Below are positions 18,357 through 27,281 of a stretch of 64,000 nt of DNA, piece by piece. Position numbers and translations under genes: made by a program. The first letter of the stretch is position 1. Each line of letters starts with the position of its first letter. The stretch comes from B30-G6 sp964633115. GTDB taxonomy: Bacteria > Desulfobacterota > Desulfobacteria > Desulfobacterales > B30-G6. Location of the stretch: positions 1 through 64,000 of the forward strand of contig CAZWEO010000018.1 of assembly GCA_964633115.1 (NCBI GenBank). The letters are read 5' to 3'. Under the pieces are notes generated by a model, which saw nothing but the letters and a program-made list of their open reading frames with translations, searched no databases and was not told the origin of the DNA.

Positions 18357-18441
18357 GTTGCGAGTTTCGTACTACGTGGGGCGAGTTACTGAAGACTGTC
18401 AGCAACTCGCAACGCGATACGCGCAACCCGTAACCCGCAGC
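18357..18441. repeat. Intergenic degenerate repeat, family C (copy 2)
   Basis: GTTGCGAGTT (18357-18366) pairs with AACTCGCAAC (18404-18413), and CGCAACCCGTAAC lies at 18422-18434. The last two segments also occur at 4621-4665. The element fills the spacer between rsfS and gpmI. Confidence 0.65.
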
Positions 18442-18487
18442 CCCTTTTTTATCTATGGATGCATATTACTAATTATGAGGTGCTGTG

Positions 18488-18856
18488 CTACGTGTCATAC
18501 TCCACTAAAATCCGCTTGGCATCAATCCAGAGCCCTTCCAGATCGTAAAATTGGCGTACCGACTCAAAGAAAATATGAATAATGATATCGCCATAATCCA
18601 TTAGAACCCAGTGGCCTTCTTTTTTGCCCTCCACATGAATTGGATGTTTACCCTGTTTTTTTAATTCAATCTGGACATGTTCAGCAATGGCAGCGACTTG
18701 TCGATTTGATTTGCCCGAACAGATAATGAATGCATCGGCGAATGATGTCAAATTCTGTAAATCCAATATGACGACCTGCTGGGCTTTGCGCCCCAATACA
18801 GCTTGAATATAGGGTTTAATGGTTGCTTGGATTGTTTTGCCATCCGTGTCTGTCAT
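18488..18856 (-). CDS. rsfS: Ribosome silencing factor
   Basis: A 122-aa protein of the RsfS/Iojap family that binds ribosomal protein L14 and blocks subunit joining under starvation. Typical features are DLQNLTSFADAFIICSG, the RQVAAIAEHV helix, EGKKEGHWVLMDYGDIIIHIF, and the closing YDLEGLWIDAKRI. The length is normal. Its start overlaps the nadD stop by 4 bp (ATGA), so translation is coupled, as in most bacteria with the nadD-rsfS pair. Confidence 0.96.
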   Translation of the reverse strand: MTDTDGKTIQATIKPYIQAVLGRKAQQVVILDLQNLTSFADAFIICSGKSNRQVAAIAEHVQIELKKQGKHPIHVEGKKEGHWVLMDYGDIIIHIFFESVRQFYDLEGLWIDAKRILVEYDT

Positions 18857-19518
18857 GCGTAGATTCCTTGCTTTAAAATATAGTTTTCAACAGATTGGGG
18901 AACTAAAAATCGTATGGATCGGTTTTGCCGAACCAATTGCCGGATTTTGGTTGCGGAGATATCCAACATGCTAATGGGTTGCCGATGAATCGGTTGATAG
19001 CGTTGGTGTAGATAGCAATTTTTTTGATTAGAAAATTGGTACGCATCAGATATTTGGGTATGAATCAATTCTGTCATGGCCGCCCATTCGGTATGGGTAA
19101 TAACACCTTCCTGAAGCGGCCGGGCCATCACAATGATCGGCAGCATTTGAACCAAGCGCTTATAGGCCTTCCACGTGTCAATCTCCAGAAAGGCGTCCAG
19201 TCCCATGATTAGAAAAAGATCGCTACCAGGTTCCAGATCGTTCTGAAACGCTTGAACCGTATCGACGGTATAGGACGGGCCACTGCGTTTCAACTCGACG
19301 TCGGACAAAATGAAATCCGGGTAATCCTGAATGGCCAGGCGCGTCATTTCGATCCGATCGGATGCCGAGAGCACATTCTTTAAATCTTTGTGGGGCGGCA
19401 GGGCTGCTGGAATCAGGTAGAGTTTTTGCAAACGGAAGCTTTCCTGTATCTCCACGGCAGCACGCAAGTGGCCATGGTGGATGGGATTGAATGTACCGCC
19501 GAATAAACCGACCCGCAT
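18853..19518 (-). CDS. nadD: Nicotinate-nucleotide adenylyltransferase
   Basis: A 221-aa enzyme of NAD synthesis that adenylylates nicotinate mononucleotide. The N-terminal signature GLFGGTFNPIHHGHL and the late ISATKIRQLVRQNRSIRFLVP motif (the ISxTxIR element of nucleotidyltransferases) are both present. The length is standard. It lies 3 bp after obgE on the same strand and overlaps rsfS by 4 bp, in the order rplU-rpmA-obgE-nadD-rsfS. Confidence 0.96.
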   Translation of the reverse strand: MRVGLFGGTFNPIHHGHLRAAVEIQESFRLQKLYLIPAALPPHKDLKNVLSASDRIEMTRLAIQDYPDFILSDVELKRSGPSYTVDTVQAFQNDLEPGSDLFLIMGLDAFLEIDTWKAYKRLVQMLPIIVMARPLQEGVITHTEWAAMTELIHTQISDAYQFSNQKNCYLHQRYQPIHRQPISMLDISATKIRQLVRQNRSIRFLVPQSVENYILKQGIYA

Positions 19519-19521
19519 AAT

Positions 19522-20517
19522 TTAGTTTCCCTCTAGCATATTAAGGATGCGTGATAGTAATCGTTTGGTACCAGTGCCTTTGAGCGCGGATATGGAAAAA
19601 ACTTCGTTTTCGGGCACGGCCTCCAGAAACAGCGCCGCGTTTTCCTCTGCCCCGGGCATATCCATTTTATTCAATACCAATATTTGGGGCCGATGGGCCA
19701 GTGCTGGATTGTGTTTGACCAGTTCCTGGTTTACGGTTTCATAGGCTGCCAGCACATTGCCCGGATCGATCTCGCCCACATCGATCAGATGCACCAGCAT
19801 ACGCGTGCGTTCGATATGACGCAAAAACTGGGTGCCCAAGCCTGCACCTTCATGGGCGCCTGCGATGAGCCCGGGGATATCGGCAACCACAAAGGGCTCG
19901 CCCCAATCAGTGTGTACTACGCCTAGATTTGGGACCAAGGTTGTAAAGGGATAGGATCCGATTTTGGGTTTGGCTGCTGAAATTTTACTGATGAGTGTCG
20001 ATTTGCCGGCATTGGGTAGACCGATGAGGCCCACATCCGCAATTAGCTTGAGTTCCAGCTTTAACTCTAGGGTCTGACCAGGTTCGCCTGGTTGGGCAAA
20101 ACGGGGAACGCGGTGGGTTGACGTTTTGAAGTGATGATTACCGAGCCCGCCACGACCGCCGGCTGCAGCAACAAAGGTTTGGTCTGGGGTGATGAAGTCT
20201 TTTAGAATTTCACCAGTTTCGATACTGGTGACTACTGTACCGGCAGGGATTTCGATAATCAGGTCGGCACCTTTTTTGCCGGTCTTTTTTTTGCCTTGGC
20301 CGGCTGCACCGTTTTTTGCCCGGAGATGACGTTTAAACCGGAAATCGTAAAGGGTCCGTTTTCTGCCCGATGCCTTGAGGATTATATCGCCGCCCTTGCC
20401 GCCGTCTCCACCGTCGGGACCGCCTTTGGGAACGAATTTTTCCCGCCTGAAACTAACACATCCGCTGCCGCCGTCTCCGGACTGGATGGTTATCTTGGCT
20501 TCATCTATAAATTTCAC
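19522..20517 (-). CDS. obgE: GTPase Obg/CgtA
   Basis: A 331-aa ribosome-assembly GTPase. The glycine-rich Obg fold lies in the first 158 residues (GGDGGKGGDIIL, AAGGRGGLGNHHFKT). The G domain follows with G1 GLPNAGKSTLIS, the switch region TTLVPNLGVV, G3 DIPGLIAGAHEGAGLG and G4 LNKMD. The optional C-terminal OCT domain is absent, as in many Gram-negative members. Its start overlaps the rpmA stop by 4 bp. Confidence 0.97.
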   Translation of the reverse strand: MKFIDEAKITIQSGDGGSGCVSFRREKFVPKGGPDGGDGGKGGDIILKASGRKRTLYDFRFKRHLRAKNGAAGQGKKKTGKKGADLIIEIPAGTVVTSIETGEILKDFITPDQTFVAAAGGRGGLGNHHFKTSTHRVPRFAQPGEPGQTLELKLELKLIADVGLIGLPNAGKSTLISKISAAKPKIGSYPFTTLVPNLGVVHTDWGEPFVVADIPGLIAGAHEGAGLGTQFLRHIERTRMLVHLIDVGEIDPGNVLAAYETVNQELVKHNPALAHRPQILVLNKMDMPGAEENAALFLEAVPENEVFSISALKGTGTKRLLSRILNMLEGN

Positions 20518-20768
20518 ACAGTATAAACGCTAACTTTTTTACGTGACCGCCCCAGCCGTTCATAGGATACGATGCCGTCGGTTTTGGCAAACAAGGTATA
20601 GTCTTTACCCATGCCGACATTTTCACCTGGATGAATTCTGGTTCCCAACTGCCGAACGAGGATATTACCGGCTCTGACTGTCTGTCCGCCATAGCATTTC
20701 ACGCCCCGGCGCTGGCCATTGCTATCACGACCGTTTTTTGAGCTTCCGCCCGCTTTTTTATGTGCCAT
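20514..20768 (-). CDS. rpmA: 50S ribosomal protein L27
   Basis: An 84-aa protein of the large subunit placed near the peptidyl-transferase centre. The N-terminus MAHKKAGGSSKNGRDSNGQRR and the following GVKCYGGQTVRAGNILVRQ are characteristic. No N-terminal extension requiring cleavage is seen. It lies between rplU (67 bp upstream) and obgE (4-bp overlap). Confidence 0.98.
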   Translation of the reverse strand: MAHKKAGGSSKNGRDSNGQRRGVKCYGGQTVRAGNILVRQLGTRIHPGENVGMGKDYTLFAKTDGIVSYERLGRSRKKVSVYTV

Positions 20769-20835
20769 TTTTATGCTTCCTTTCTCAAACCAACTGCAAA
20801 TAGTAATATATGATTCAGATTGTTTTGCAGTTGGA

Positions 20836-21147
20836 TCAGAGAGAAATATCGTCTATTTTTACAGCTGTAAATAGTTGTCGGTGTCCCTGTGTTCTGCGAA
20901 ATCGTTTTCGTCGCTTATATTTGAACACTAAAATTTTCTTGTGTTTGCCTTGCTCCACAATATGCGCATTGACAACCGCATTTTCCACTAGCGGTTGACC
21001 GATTTCCACACGATCACCATCGGATACCATCAAAACCTGGTCAAAAGCCACCTGAGAGCCAACATCGCCGGGAATTTTTTCGATTTTAAGTGTTTCCCCT
21101 TTTTGAACGCGATATTGCTTTCCGCCTGTTGTTACCACAGCGTACAT
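20836..21147 (-). CDS. rplU: 50S ribosomal protein L21
   Basis: A 103-aa large-subunit protein. It has MYAVVTTGGKQYRVQKGE at the start, a VDQVLM-type central strand (here FDQVLMVSDGD), and the basic KYKRRKRFRRTQGHRQ near the C-terminus. It is the first gene of the block rplU-rpmA-obgE-nadD-rsfS-gpmI. A promoter with TTGACA and TAATAT lies about 105-130 bp upstream. Confidence 0.98.
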   Translation of the reverse strand: MYAVVTTGGKQYRVQKGETLKIEKIPGDVGSQVAFDQVLMVSDGDRVEIGQPLVENAVVNAHIVEQGKHKKILVFKYKRRKRFRRTQGHRQLFTAVKIDDISL

Positions 21148-21251
21148 GTTACATGCCTCCTCTAGTCAACCTTTCAAAGAATTCGACTCAAAATACTATG
21201 TGAACAAAATTTTGAGAGAACTTGAAATTTCATCAATTCGAAAAATAGATA

Positions 21252-21279
21252 ATATTATAATTTTTGCGCTAATTGTCAA
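21252..21279 (-). promoter_or_regulatory. sigma70-type promoter of the rplU block
   Basis: On the minus strand TTGACA (complement of 21274-21279) and TAATAT (complement of 21252-21257) are 16 nt apart, leaving a leader of roughly 100 nt before rplU. The remainder of 21148-21444 is AT-rich, with no gene and no recognisable leader structure. Confidence 0.6.
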
Positions 21280-21444
21280 GCAAAAATGAAATCACTGCGT
21301 GAATTCATTTTTAGGACATTGATTTTGTATTTTTTTGATTGAATACCAAAGGCATAGCACCAGGGCAATATGAATATAAGTTTAGGCATTCAGGTCAAAT
21401 CGTAAAATTGATAAACGAAATTAAAAATGGTAGGGTCTTTAATT

Positions 21445-22905
21445 ATGAAAAGAGGTGTCAGCATATCTTGCCTGATCCTGATTGGATTGGCTTTCTTATC
21501 GACAGTTGCTGAAGCAGTCACTATGGAAGCATCGGTGGTGCGCATTGTCAATCACTATCAGCCTGGCCGCTGGGATGCACCTTGGAGTGCCTATTCAGTG
21601 GGCAAGCGAACCGGCAGCGGCTTTGTGATTCAGGGCGGCTTGATCATGACCAATGCGCATGTAGTCAGCGATTCTAGAATGCTTTTGATGTATCTGAACA
21701 ATGATCCAAGACCCTACGAAGCCACGGTAAAGCATATGGGTCATGATTGTGATCTGGCCGTGCTGGAACCAATCGATAAGAGCCTGTTGTCCGGAATCCC
21801 CCCGGTGAAGTTCGGTGGCCTACCGGAATTACGCTCGACCGTGGAGACCTTCGGGTACCCCACTGGCGGCCAGCGCATTTCTTCCACCAAGGGGGTGGTA
21901 TCGCGTATAGAGATGAATCGCTATATGCATTCCATGATTGATTATCATCTGACTGTGCAGACAGATGCGGCCATTAATCCAGGTAACAGCGGTGGACCTG
22001 TGGTTCAAAAAAATAGGGTCGTGGGAGTGGCCTTCCAGGGCAGCTCCCGTTTGGAGAATACGGGTTGGTTTATCCCGGTGGAGGTGGTCCAGCATTTTCT
22101 AATCGATATTTCGGACGGTGCCTATGACGGTTTCCCGGACTTGGCCGTCATGTTTCGGAATATGGAAAATCCGGCCTATCGTCATTATGTGGGCCTGAAA
22201 CCGAACCAGACCGGTATGATCGTTGAAACAGTCTATCCAAAGGGTAGCGCGGATGGGTTTCTCCAGGCGGGGGATGTGATTCTAAAGATAGATGACCACA
22301 ATGTGGCCAACGATGGTACGGTAGCCCTGCAGGATCTGCGTTTGGATGCCGCCGTGCTTTTGGATCGCAAACAGAATCGTGAATTAGTTAACCTAAAGGT
22401 CTGGCGACAAAGAAAATCCATCCAAATGACCGTGCCCATGGCGGCTTATCCACCTTTGATCCACAAGGGCAATATCTATGACCGCATGCCGCGTTATTTT
22501 GTGTATGCCGGACTTGTATTTGTCCCCTTAAATGTTGAGATTTTAAAACTTTTTGGCCGCGACTGGGATGCCAATGCACCCGCCGTACTACGCTATACCT
22601 ATAAGTACAAATCCATTGAAATGCCTAACCACCTGCATGTGGAACCGATTGTGTTTCTGAGACGGTTGGATCATCCCGTCAACGCCGATATGCCCAATTT
22701 TAAAAATTTGCTGGTGCAAAAAGTAAATGGAAAAATCATCGCCAAACTAGAGGATCTTGTGTCCGCCATCGAATCCAACCCGGGTCCATTTCATTTGTTG
22801 GAATTTGAAACCGGGATTGTACATATTCTAGATGCCGCTAAGGTTGCAGCTGCCAATGCAGATATCTTGAGGCAATATGGTATACCAAGGGATCGTAGAT
22901 TATGA
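21445..22905 (+). CDS. Secreted trypsin-like (DegP/HtrA-type) serine protease
   Basis: A 486-aa exported protein. The signal peptide covers about residues 1-24 (cleavage near AEA). The S1 protease domain (about 55-235) has a complete triad: His72 in TNAHVV, Asp103 in CDLAVL and Ser182 in GNSGGP. PDZ-like regions follow, around 240-330 (KGSADGFLQAGDVILKIDD) and near the C-terminus (QKVNGKIIAKLEDLVSAI). I start at ATG 21445, where the signal peptide begins; an in-frame ATG lies 18 nt upstream. It overlaps the next gene by 4 bp. That gene is a paralogue without the catalytic Ser and Asp, so the two probably act as a pair in the periplasm. Confidence 0.88.
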   Translation: MKRGVSISCLILIGLAFLSTVAEAVTMEASVVRIVNHYQPGRWDAPWSAYSVGKRTGSGFVIQGGLIMTNAHVVSDSRMLLMYLNNDPRPYEATVKHMGHDCDLAVLEPIDKSLLSGIPPVKFGGLPELRSTVETFGYPTGGQRISSTKGVVSRIEMNRYMHSMIDYHLTVQTDAAINPGNSGGPVVQKNRVVGVAFQGSSRLENTGWFIPVEVVQHFLIDISDGAYDGFPDLAVMFRNMENPAYRHYVGLKPNQTGMIVETVYPKGSADGFLQAGDVILKIDDHNVANDGTVALQDLRLDAAVLLDRKQNRELVNLKVWRQRKSIQMTVPMAAYPPLIHKGNIYDRMPRYFVYAGLVFVPLNVEILKLFGRDWDANAPAVLRYTYKYKSIEMPNHLHVEPIVFLRRLDHPVNADMPNFKNLLVQKVNGKIIAKLEDLVSAIESNPGPFHLLEFETGIVHILDAAKVAAANADILRQYGIPRDRRL

Positions 22906-24368
22906 AACACTTATTGACGATACTGCTGGTGTATATCATTATCCAGGGCCCTCATATAGCAATAGCTGGGCATTATGAAAATCAGGTCGTATCCCTTTCA
23001 ATAACCTGGCAGTCTGTTAATACCTTTCGGCCTTGGGATAAAAATAAACCCGGACACCGGTCGGCCCAGGCAATCGTTGTCAATGATTCAATCCTATTGA
23101 CTACGGCCCATGCTGTATCCAATGCAACCCTGATACAAGCAAAAAAACATGGTAAACCCAACCGAACCGCGGCCCAGATTTATCACATGGATCGGGAAAT
23201 CAATTTGGCCCTGCTAACTGTGCCGACACCCGGTTTTTTTGATGACCTGGATGCAGCAACATTTTCAGAGAACATGATTTCCGGGGGTGAGGTACAATCG
23301 GTCCGGTGGAAAAACCGTCAACTCGAAGTTGCGCAAACCCGTCTGGGTCGGGTTGAGGTGGTCGCCAGTCGAACCGGAAAGGTGCAACATGCGGTGCTCA
23401 AGGGTACCACCGATTTGTCCGGTACCAACGCCGCCGATCCAGTGTTTATGGATAATAATCTAATCGGGTTGACAGTTTACCATGCCAAAGGGATGGTTGA
23501 AATCCTACCGGCTCATACGCTGACGGCGTATTGTGATATGGCCAAATCCGGTGACTATCGCGGTTTTGCAACACTGATCGGTCTTTCCTACCAGGTTCAA
23601 AATGATGAAACTGTGGGCAAATGGCTCGGGTTGCAGGGACCGCCGCGCGGCATATTGGTTCGCAACAGCCCCTATGGCGAAACCGGGCATAATTTTTTGA
23701 AGCCACTGGACTTGTTGCTATCCATGGATGGGCATGCCATTGATAGTCAAGGTTACTATAAACATCCTCATTATGGGCAACTTCATTTTTTTAATATTAT
23801 TACCGAAGGGCACAGAATCGGTGATAGGGTTAAGGTATCGCTCCTTCGGGCCGGCAACCTAATTGACATGGAAATCCCGTTGCTGGGATTCCCGTGCAAA
23901 CACCGCTTGATACCCTACTGGCGAACGGACTACACGCCTGCATATCTGGTGGCCGGTGGACTGGTTTTTCGAGAGCTCGATTATAATTACTTGCGGGGGA
24001 GAGGGAAAAACTGGCGCTCCAAGGCCAATACGCGCTTGGTTCTGCACTGGGATCTTGAGCGGTTTGATCAATCACCGCAACGCCGTCGCATTATTATACT
24101 GAGCCATGTCTTGCCGGACACCTATAATATCGGCTATCATGATCTCCGGGATCTGGTTGTTCAGGAGGTCAATGGTATGCCGGTGGGATCGATGGCACAA
24201 CTGCAAGAGGCCTTTGAGTATCCCCGGGAGGTTTTTCACGTCATCGAATTCCAGAAAAATTACACCCGTGATAAGATTGTCCTGGATGCCGGTGTATTCG
24301 ATGCTGCAACTAAACGAATTTTAGAGAAATACCATGTGCCGCAGGCAAAAGTGATCGGCAAGGAATAA
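22902..24368 (+). CDS. Catalytically dead trypsin-like paralogue (pseudoprotease)
   Basis: A 488-aa exported protein colinear with the upstream protease: signal peptide (about 1-22), S1-like domain, and PDZ-like segments (NFLKPLDLLLSMDGHAI; VQEVNGMPVGSMAQLQEA). The histidine survives (TTAHAVS, His70). The Asp position is Asn101 (INLALL), and the GNSGGP loop reads SGTNAADP (173-180) with no nucleophilic serine, so peptidase activity is not expected. The 4-bp overlap (ATGA) with the active enzyme indicates coupled translation. I infer a regulatory, substrate-presenting or heteromer-forming role. The frame is intact over its full length, which argues against a decaying pseudogene. Confidence 0.8.
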   Translation: MKHLLTILLVYIIIQGPHIAIAGHYENQVVSLSITWQSVNTFRPWDKNKPGHRSAQAIVVNDSILLTTAHAVSNATLIQAKKHGKPNRTAAQIYHMDREINLALLTVPTPGFFDDLDAATFSENMISGGEVQSVRWKNRQLEVAQTRLGRVEVVASRTGKVQHAVLKGTTDLSGTNAADPVFMDNNLIGLTVYHAKGMVEILPAHTLTAYCDMAKSGDYRGFATLIGLSYQVQNDETVGKWLGLQGPPRGILVRNSPYGETGHNFLKPLDLLLSMDGHAIDSQGYYKHPHYGQLHFFNIITEGHRIGDRVKVSLLRAGNLIDMEIPLLGFPCKHRLIPYWRTDYTPAYLVAGGLVFRELDYNYLRGRGKNWRSKANTRLVLHWDLERFDQSPQRRRIIILSHVLPDTYNIGYHDLRDLVVQEVNGMPVGSMAQLQEAFEYPREVFHVIEFQKNYTRDKIVLDAGVFDAATKRILEKYHVPQAKVIGKE

Positions 24369-24553
24369 TTACCGATAAATACCCAAGCTCCAAATTCCAA
24401 AAATCAAATAAGCACCAAATCACACATGCTAACTGCCAATCCCGGATTAACGAAGATTAAATTTTGAGTTTTGATAACTATATGTGATTATTAACAGAAG
24501 CCAAATGATTTTGAAAAAGGGAATCAGGATAGCAATCAGTTAAGGGGGTTAGG

Positions 24554-25477
24554 TTGAAACCAATTTGTCGATCGATTTTATCGGTGCCGGGGCATGTACA
24601 GAAAATGCATGCCAAGGCACTTAACAGTTCAGCCGACAATGTGATGCTGGATCTGGAAGATAGTGTGCCCGTGGATAAAAAGAAAGATGCCCGCAGGCAA
24701 GTGATTGAGACCCTGCTCTCTGGTAGTTGGCGTGCTAAAACGGTTACGGTTCGTTGCAACGGGATGGATACGCCCTTTGCTTATCAGGATCTCATCGATA
24801 TTGTGGCTGAGGCCGGGAAGATACTGGATGCGGTGGTGATACCCAAAGTAGACCATCCCAGAGACATTCATTTTGTCCATCGTCTATTGGATGGTGTGGA
24901 AATGGATTTGCAGCCGGATGCGAACATCGGTATTGAGGCTTCCATCGAAAGCGCCCAAGGCCTTGAGAATGTATCCGCCATAGCCGGAGCCAGCGACCGC
25001 CTGGTTTCGCTGGTATTCGGTATTGCCGACTATTCCGCCTCCATTGGTGCCCGGTTGGTATCTGTATCCGGGCATGGCGAGGCCGAGGCGGAAATCTATC
25101 CAGGCCATCGTTGGCACTTCCCCATGAGCCGGATCATCATGGCAGCCAGAGCCCATGGTTTGCAGGCCATCGATGCGCCTTATGGGAATTTCAAGGACCC
25201 CGAGGGGCTGCGGATTGCCGCCAACATGACCAATGCATTGGGCTACGATGGCAAATGGGCCATCCATCCGGCTCAGATTGATATTGTCAATGCGGTATTT
25301 TCACCGACAGTCGAGGAGATTGAACGGGCTCAAGCGGTAATGGCCGCCCACCGATCAGCGGTTGAAAAAGGGCGTGGGGCCGTATCGCTGGATGGTCGCA
25401 TGGTGGATCAGGCCACCATTCGAATGGCCAGGCAACTGCGCGAACAGGCGAAACGGTTGGGGCTATTAGAAGAATAG
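24554..25477 (+). CDS. HpcH/HpaI aldolase / CoA-ester lyase (citrate-lyase-beta-like)
   Basis: A 307-aa TIM-barrel lyase of the CitE-like family, acting on (3S)-malyl-CoA, citramalyl-CoA or similar esters. It shows the opening RSILSVPGH, the metal and substrate motif MLDLEDSVP, the arginine in TVRCNGMDTP, and the IGIEASIESAQGLENV strand with the metal-binding Glu. A C-terminal KWAIHPAQIDIVN follows. The TTG start is supported by AAGGGGG about 5-10 nt upstream. It lies tail to tail with an acyl-CoA ligase across a long hairpin. The two may serve the same acyl-CoA metabolism, but they are not co-transcribed. Confidence 0.88.
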   Translation: MKPICRSILSVPGHVQKMHAKALNSSADNVMLDLEDSVPVDKKKDARRQVIETLLSGSWRAKTVTVRCNGMDTPFAYQDLIDIVAEAGKILDAVVIPKVDHPRDIHFVHRLLDGVEMDLQPDANIGIEASIESAQGLENVSAIAGASDRLVSLVFGIADYSASIGARLVSVSGHGEAEAEIYPGHRWHFPMSRIIMAARAHGLQAIDAPYGNFKDPEGLRIAANMTNALGYDGKWAIHPAQIDIVNAVFSPTVEEIERAQAVMAAHRSAVEKGRGAVSLDGRMVDQATIRMARQLREQAKRLGLLEE

Positions 25478-25482
25478 CAAAA

Positions 25483-25546
25483 GTACAGCGGTAAGCCATA
25501 AGCTGTAAGCAGCTCACCGCTAACGGCTTATGGCTTACCGCTGTAC
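25483..25546. terminator. 21-bp perfect inverted repeat between convergent genes (family A)
   Basis: Arms 25483-25503 and 25526-25546 are perfect complements around a 22-nt loop. The right arm encodes the last residues (YSGKP) and the stop codon of the acyl-CoA ligase gene on the minus strand. It is probably a bidirectional terminator. It carries the GTAAGC / GCTTA units seen at 16701-16732. Confidence 0.75.
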
Positions 25547-27180
25547 CGCTTCCGCAATACCTTCTTATCCAGCTTGCCAACGCTGGTTTTATCGATACCA
25601 TCCACAAATTCGTAGCGATCGGGCACGCCATATTTGGGCAGCATACCCTGCTGGGCGGCTTCCAGCATATAGGCCTTTAAATCAGCCGCGGTGGTTTGTT
25701 CAGCAAGGTCCGGCTTTAGGGTCACAATCATCATGGGGCGCTCGCCCCATTTCTCATCCGGAACACCGATGGCAGCCGACTCCTGGACGGCCGGATGTTG
25801 ACTCAGGATATTTTCAAGGTCCAAGGAAGATACCCATTCACCACCGGATTTGATAACATCCTTGATTCGGTCGGTTATCTGTAGATAACCGTGTGCATCG
25901 ATATGACCAACATCTCCGCTGTGGAGCCATCCCTTTTTCCATAACTCCTTGGTTTTCTCAGGAGATTTGAAGTAACTCCGGGTCAGCCAGGGGGACCGCA
26001 TGACCACTTCGCCAGTTGTTTGTCCATCATGGGGAAGTTTGTTAACCTGGTCGTCCACAACTTCGATTTCTGCCAGGGGCAGTGGTTTTCCGGTTTTGGT
26101 GATAACGTTGAGATAGTTTTCCCCCTGCCAGTCATGCATGGACTCATTGGGTGTGGCAATGGTCATGACCGGTCCGGTTTCCGACATGCCATAGCCAGCA
26201 TGAATGTTTATACCCAGATCCATAGCTTCTTTGGCCAGTCCTTTGGGCAGTTGCGCCCCGCCCATCACAACCTTCCATTGGGATAAATCGATGGATTTCG
26301 CCAATGGGCAAGTCAATACCATTTGCATAATAGTAGGAACACAATGGGAAAATGTAACCCCTTCGGTTTGGATCAGCCGCAATATGCGTTCCGGTTCATA
26401 CGGTCCAGGGTAAACCTGCTTGGCACCCATCAACGTAGCCACAAACGGAAAGCCCCAAGCATGCACATGAAACATGGGTGTCAGCGGCATGTAGACATCG
26501 TTGGAACGGAAGCGACAGATGGTATGATACGCGCTGGAGACAATGCAGACCGACAAGGTGTGCAAGACCAATTGGCGATGCGAGTAATGGACACCTTTGG
26601 GTTTCCCGGTGGTACCGGTGGTGTAAAAGGTGGTGGCCTTGGTGTTTTCATCCAGGTCTGGAAAATCGTAATGATTCGGTGCGGCCTTGAGTATATCTTC
26701 ATAATTGGCGGCGATGGAAAGGCGGTTGCCCGGCTCAAGACCAGCTTCGCTTACGGCAATGATGGCGGATATTTGGCTAAGCCGGTCCCGCAAGGTCTCT
26801 ATCAGTGGCAGGAAATCAGAATGGGCGATCATGAATTTGGCTTCGGCATGTTGTATGGTATAAACGATCTGGTCGGGCGACAGCCGCCAGTTTACGGTTT
26901 GCAATACGGCACCCATCATGGGAATGGCAAAAAAGCATTCCAAATACCGTGACGTATCGTAATCAAGCACAGCAACTACGTCTCCGGGACACACGCCCAA
27001 TGATTTCAAACTGGCGGCCAAACGATGGATGCGCTGATTTAAATCCGTATAGGTGTAGCGCCCTTGGTTGCTGGTTACGATTTCTTTTTCGGGTGCGTAG
27101 ACCAGGGGTGTTTTAAGCAATTTTTTAAGTATCAGTGGGTAATTATAAAATTCACCAGTCTCAAATTTGATTGCATCCAT
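25528..27180 (-). CDS. Long-chain/medium-chain acyl-CoA ligase (AMP-forming)
   Basis: A 550-aa member of the ANL superfamily that activates a fatty or aryl acid to its CoA ester through an acyl-adenylate. The AMP-binding signature is FYTTGTTGKPKGVHYSH. The motif NIHAGYGMSETGP, the Asp in LHSGDVGHID, the linker RIKDVIKSGGEWVSSLDLE and the catalytic lysine near KTSVGKLDKKVLR are all present. I start at ATG 27180, preceded by AAGGAG with 8-nt spacing; the frame is open to 27258. Its C-terminal five residues are supplied by the hairpin repeat at 25483-25546. It is divergent from the MoxR operon. Confidence 0.92.
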   Translation of the reverse strand: MDAIKFETGEFYNYPLILKKLLKTPLVYAPEKEIVTSNQGRYTYTDLNQRIHRLAASLKSLGVCPGDVVAVLDYDTSRYLECFFAIPMMGAVLQTVNWRLSPDQIVYTIQHAEAKFMIAHSDFLPLIETLRDRLSQISAIIAVSEAGLEPGNRLSIAANYEDILKAAPNHYDFPDLDENTKATTFYTTGTTGKPKGVHYSHRQLVLHTLSVCIVSSAYHTICRFRSNDVYMPLTPMFHVHAWGFPFVATLMGAKQVYPGPYEPERILRLIQTEGVTFSHCVPTIMQMVLTCPLAKSIDLSQWKVVMGGAQLPKGLAKEAMDLGINIHAGYGMSETGPVMTIATPNESMHDWQGENYLNVITKTGKPLPLAEIEVVDDQVNKLPHDGQTTGEVVMRSPWLTRSYFKSPEKTKELWKKGWLHSGDVGHIDAHGYLQITDRIKDVIKSGGEWVSSLDLENILSQHPAVQESAAIGVPDEKWGERPMMIVTLKPDLAEQTTAADLKAYMLEAAQQGMLPKYGVPDRYEFVDGIDKTSVGKLDKKVLRKRYSGKP

Positions 27181-27281
27181 TTGTTCAGCTCCTTTTTTGA
27201 CACAAAGTACGTCTCCATGATATCCTGCCATTTCGCAGCAAACATAGCATACCCTCAACTATTTCAAAAGTCGGAGCCACT

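Noticed and set aside
22902..24368. The second protease-like gene as a decaying pseudogene
   Set aside because: The frame is intact over 488 codons, with a signal peptide and coupled translation; only catalytic residues are changed.
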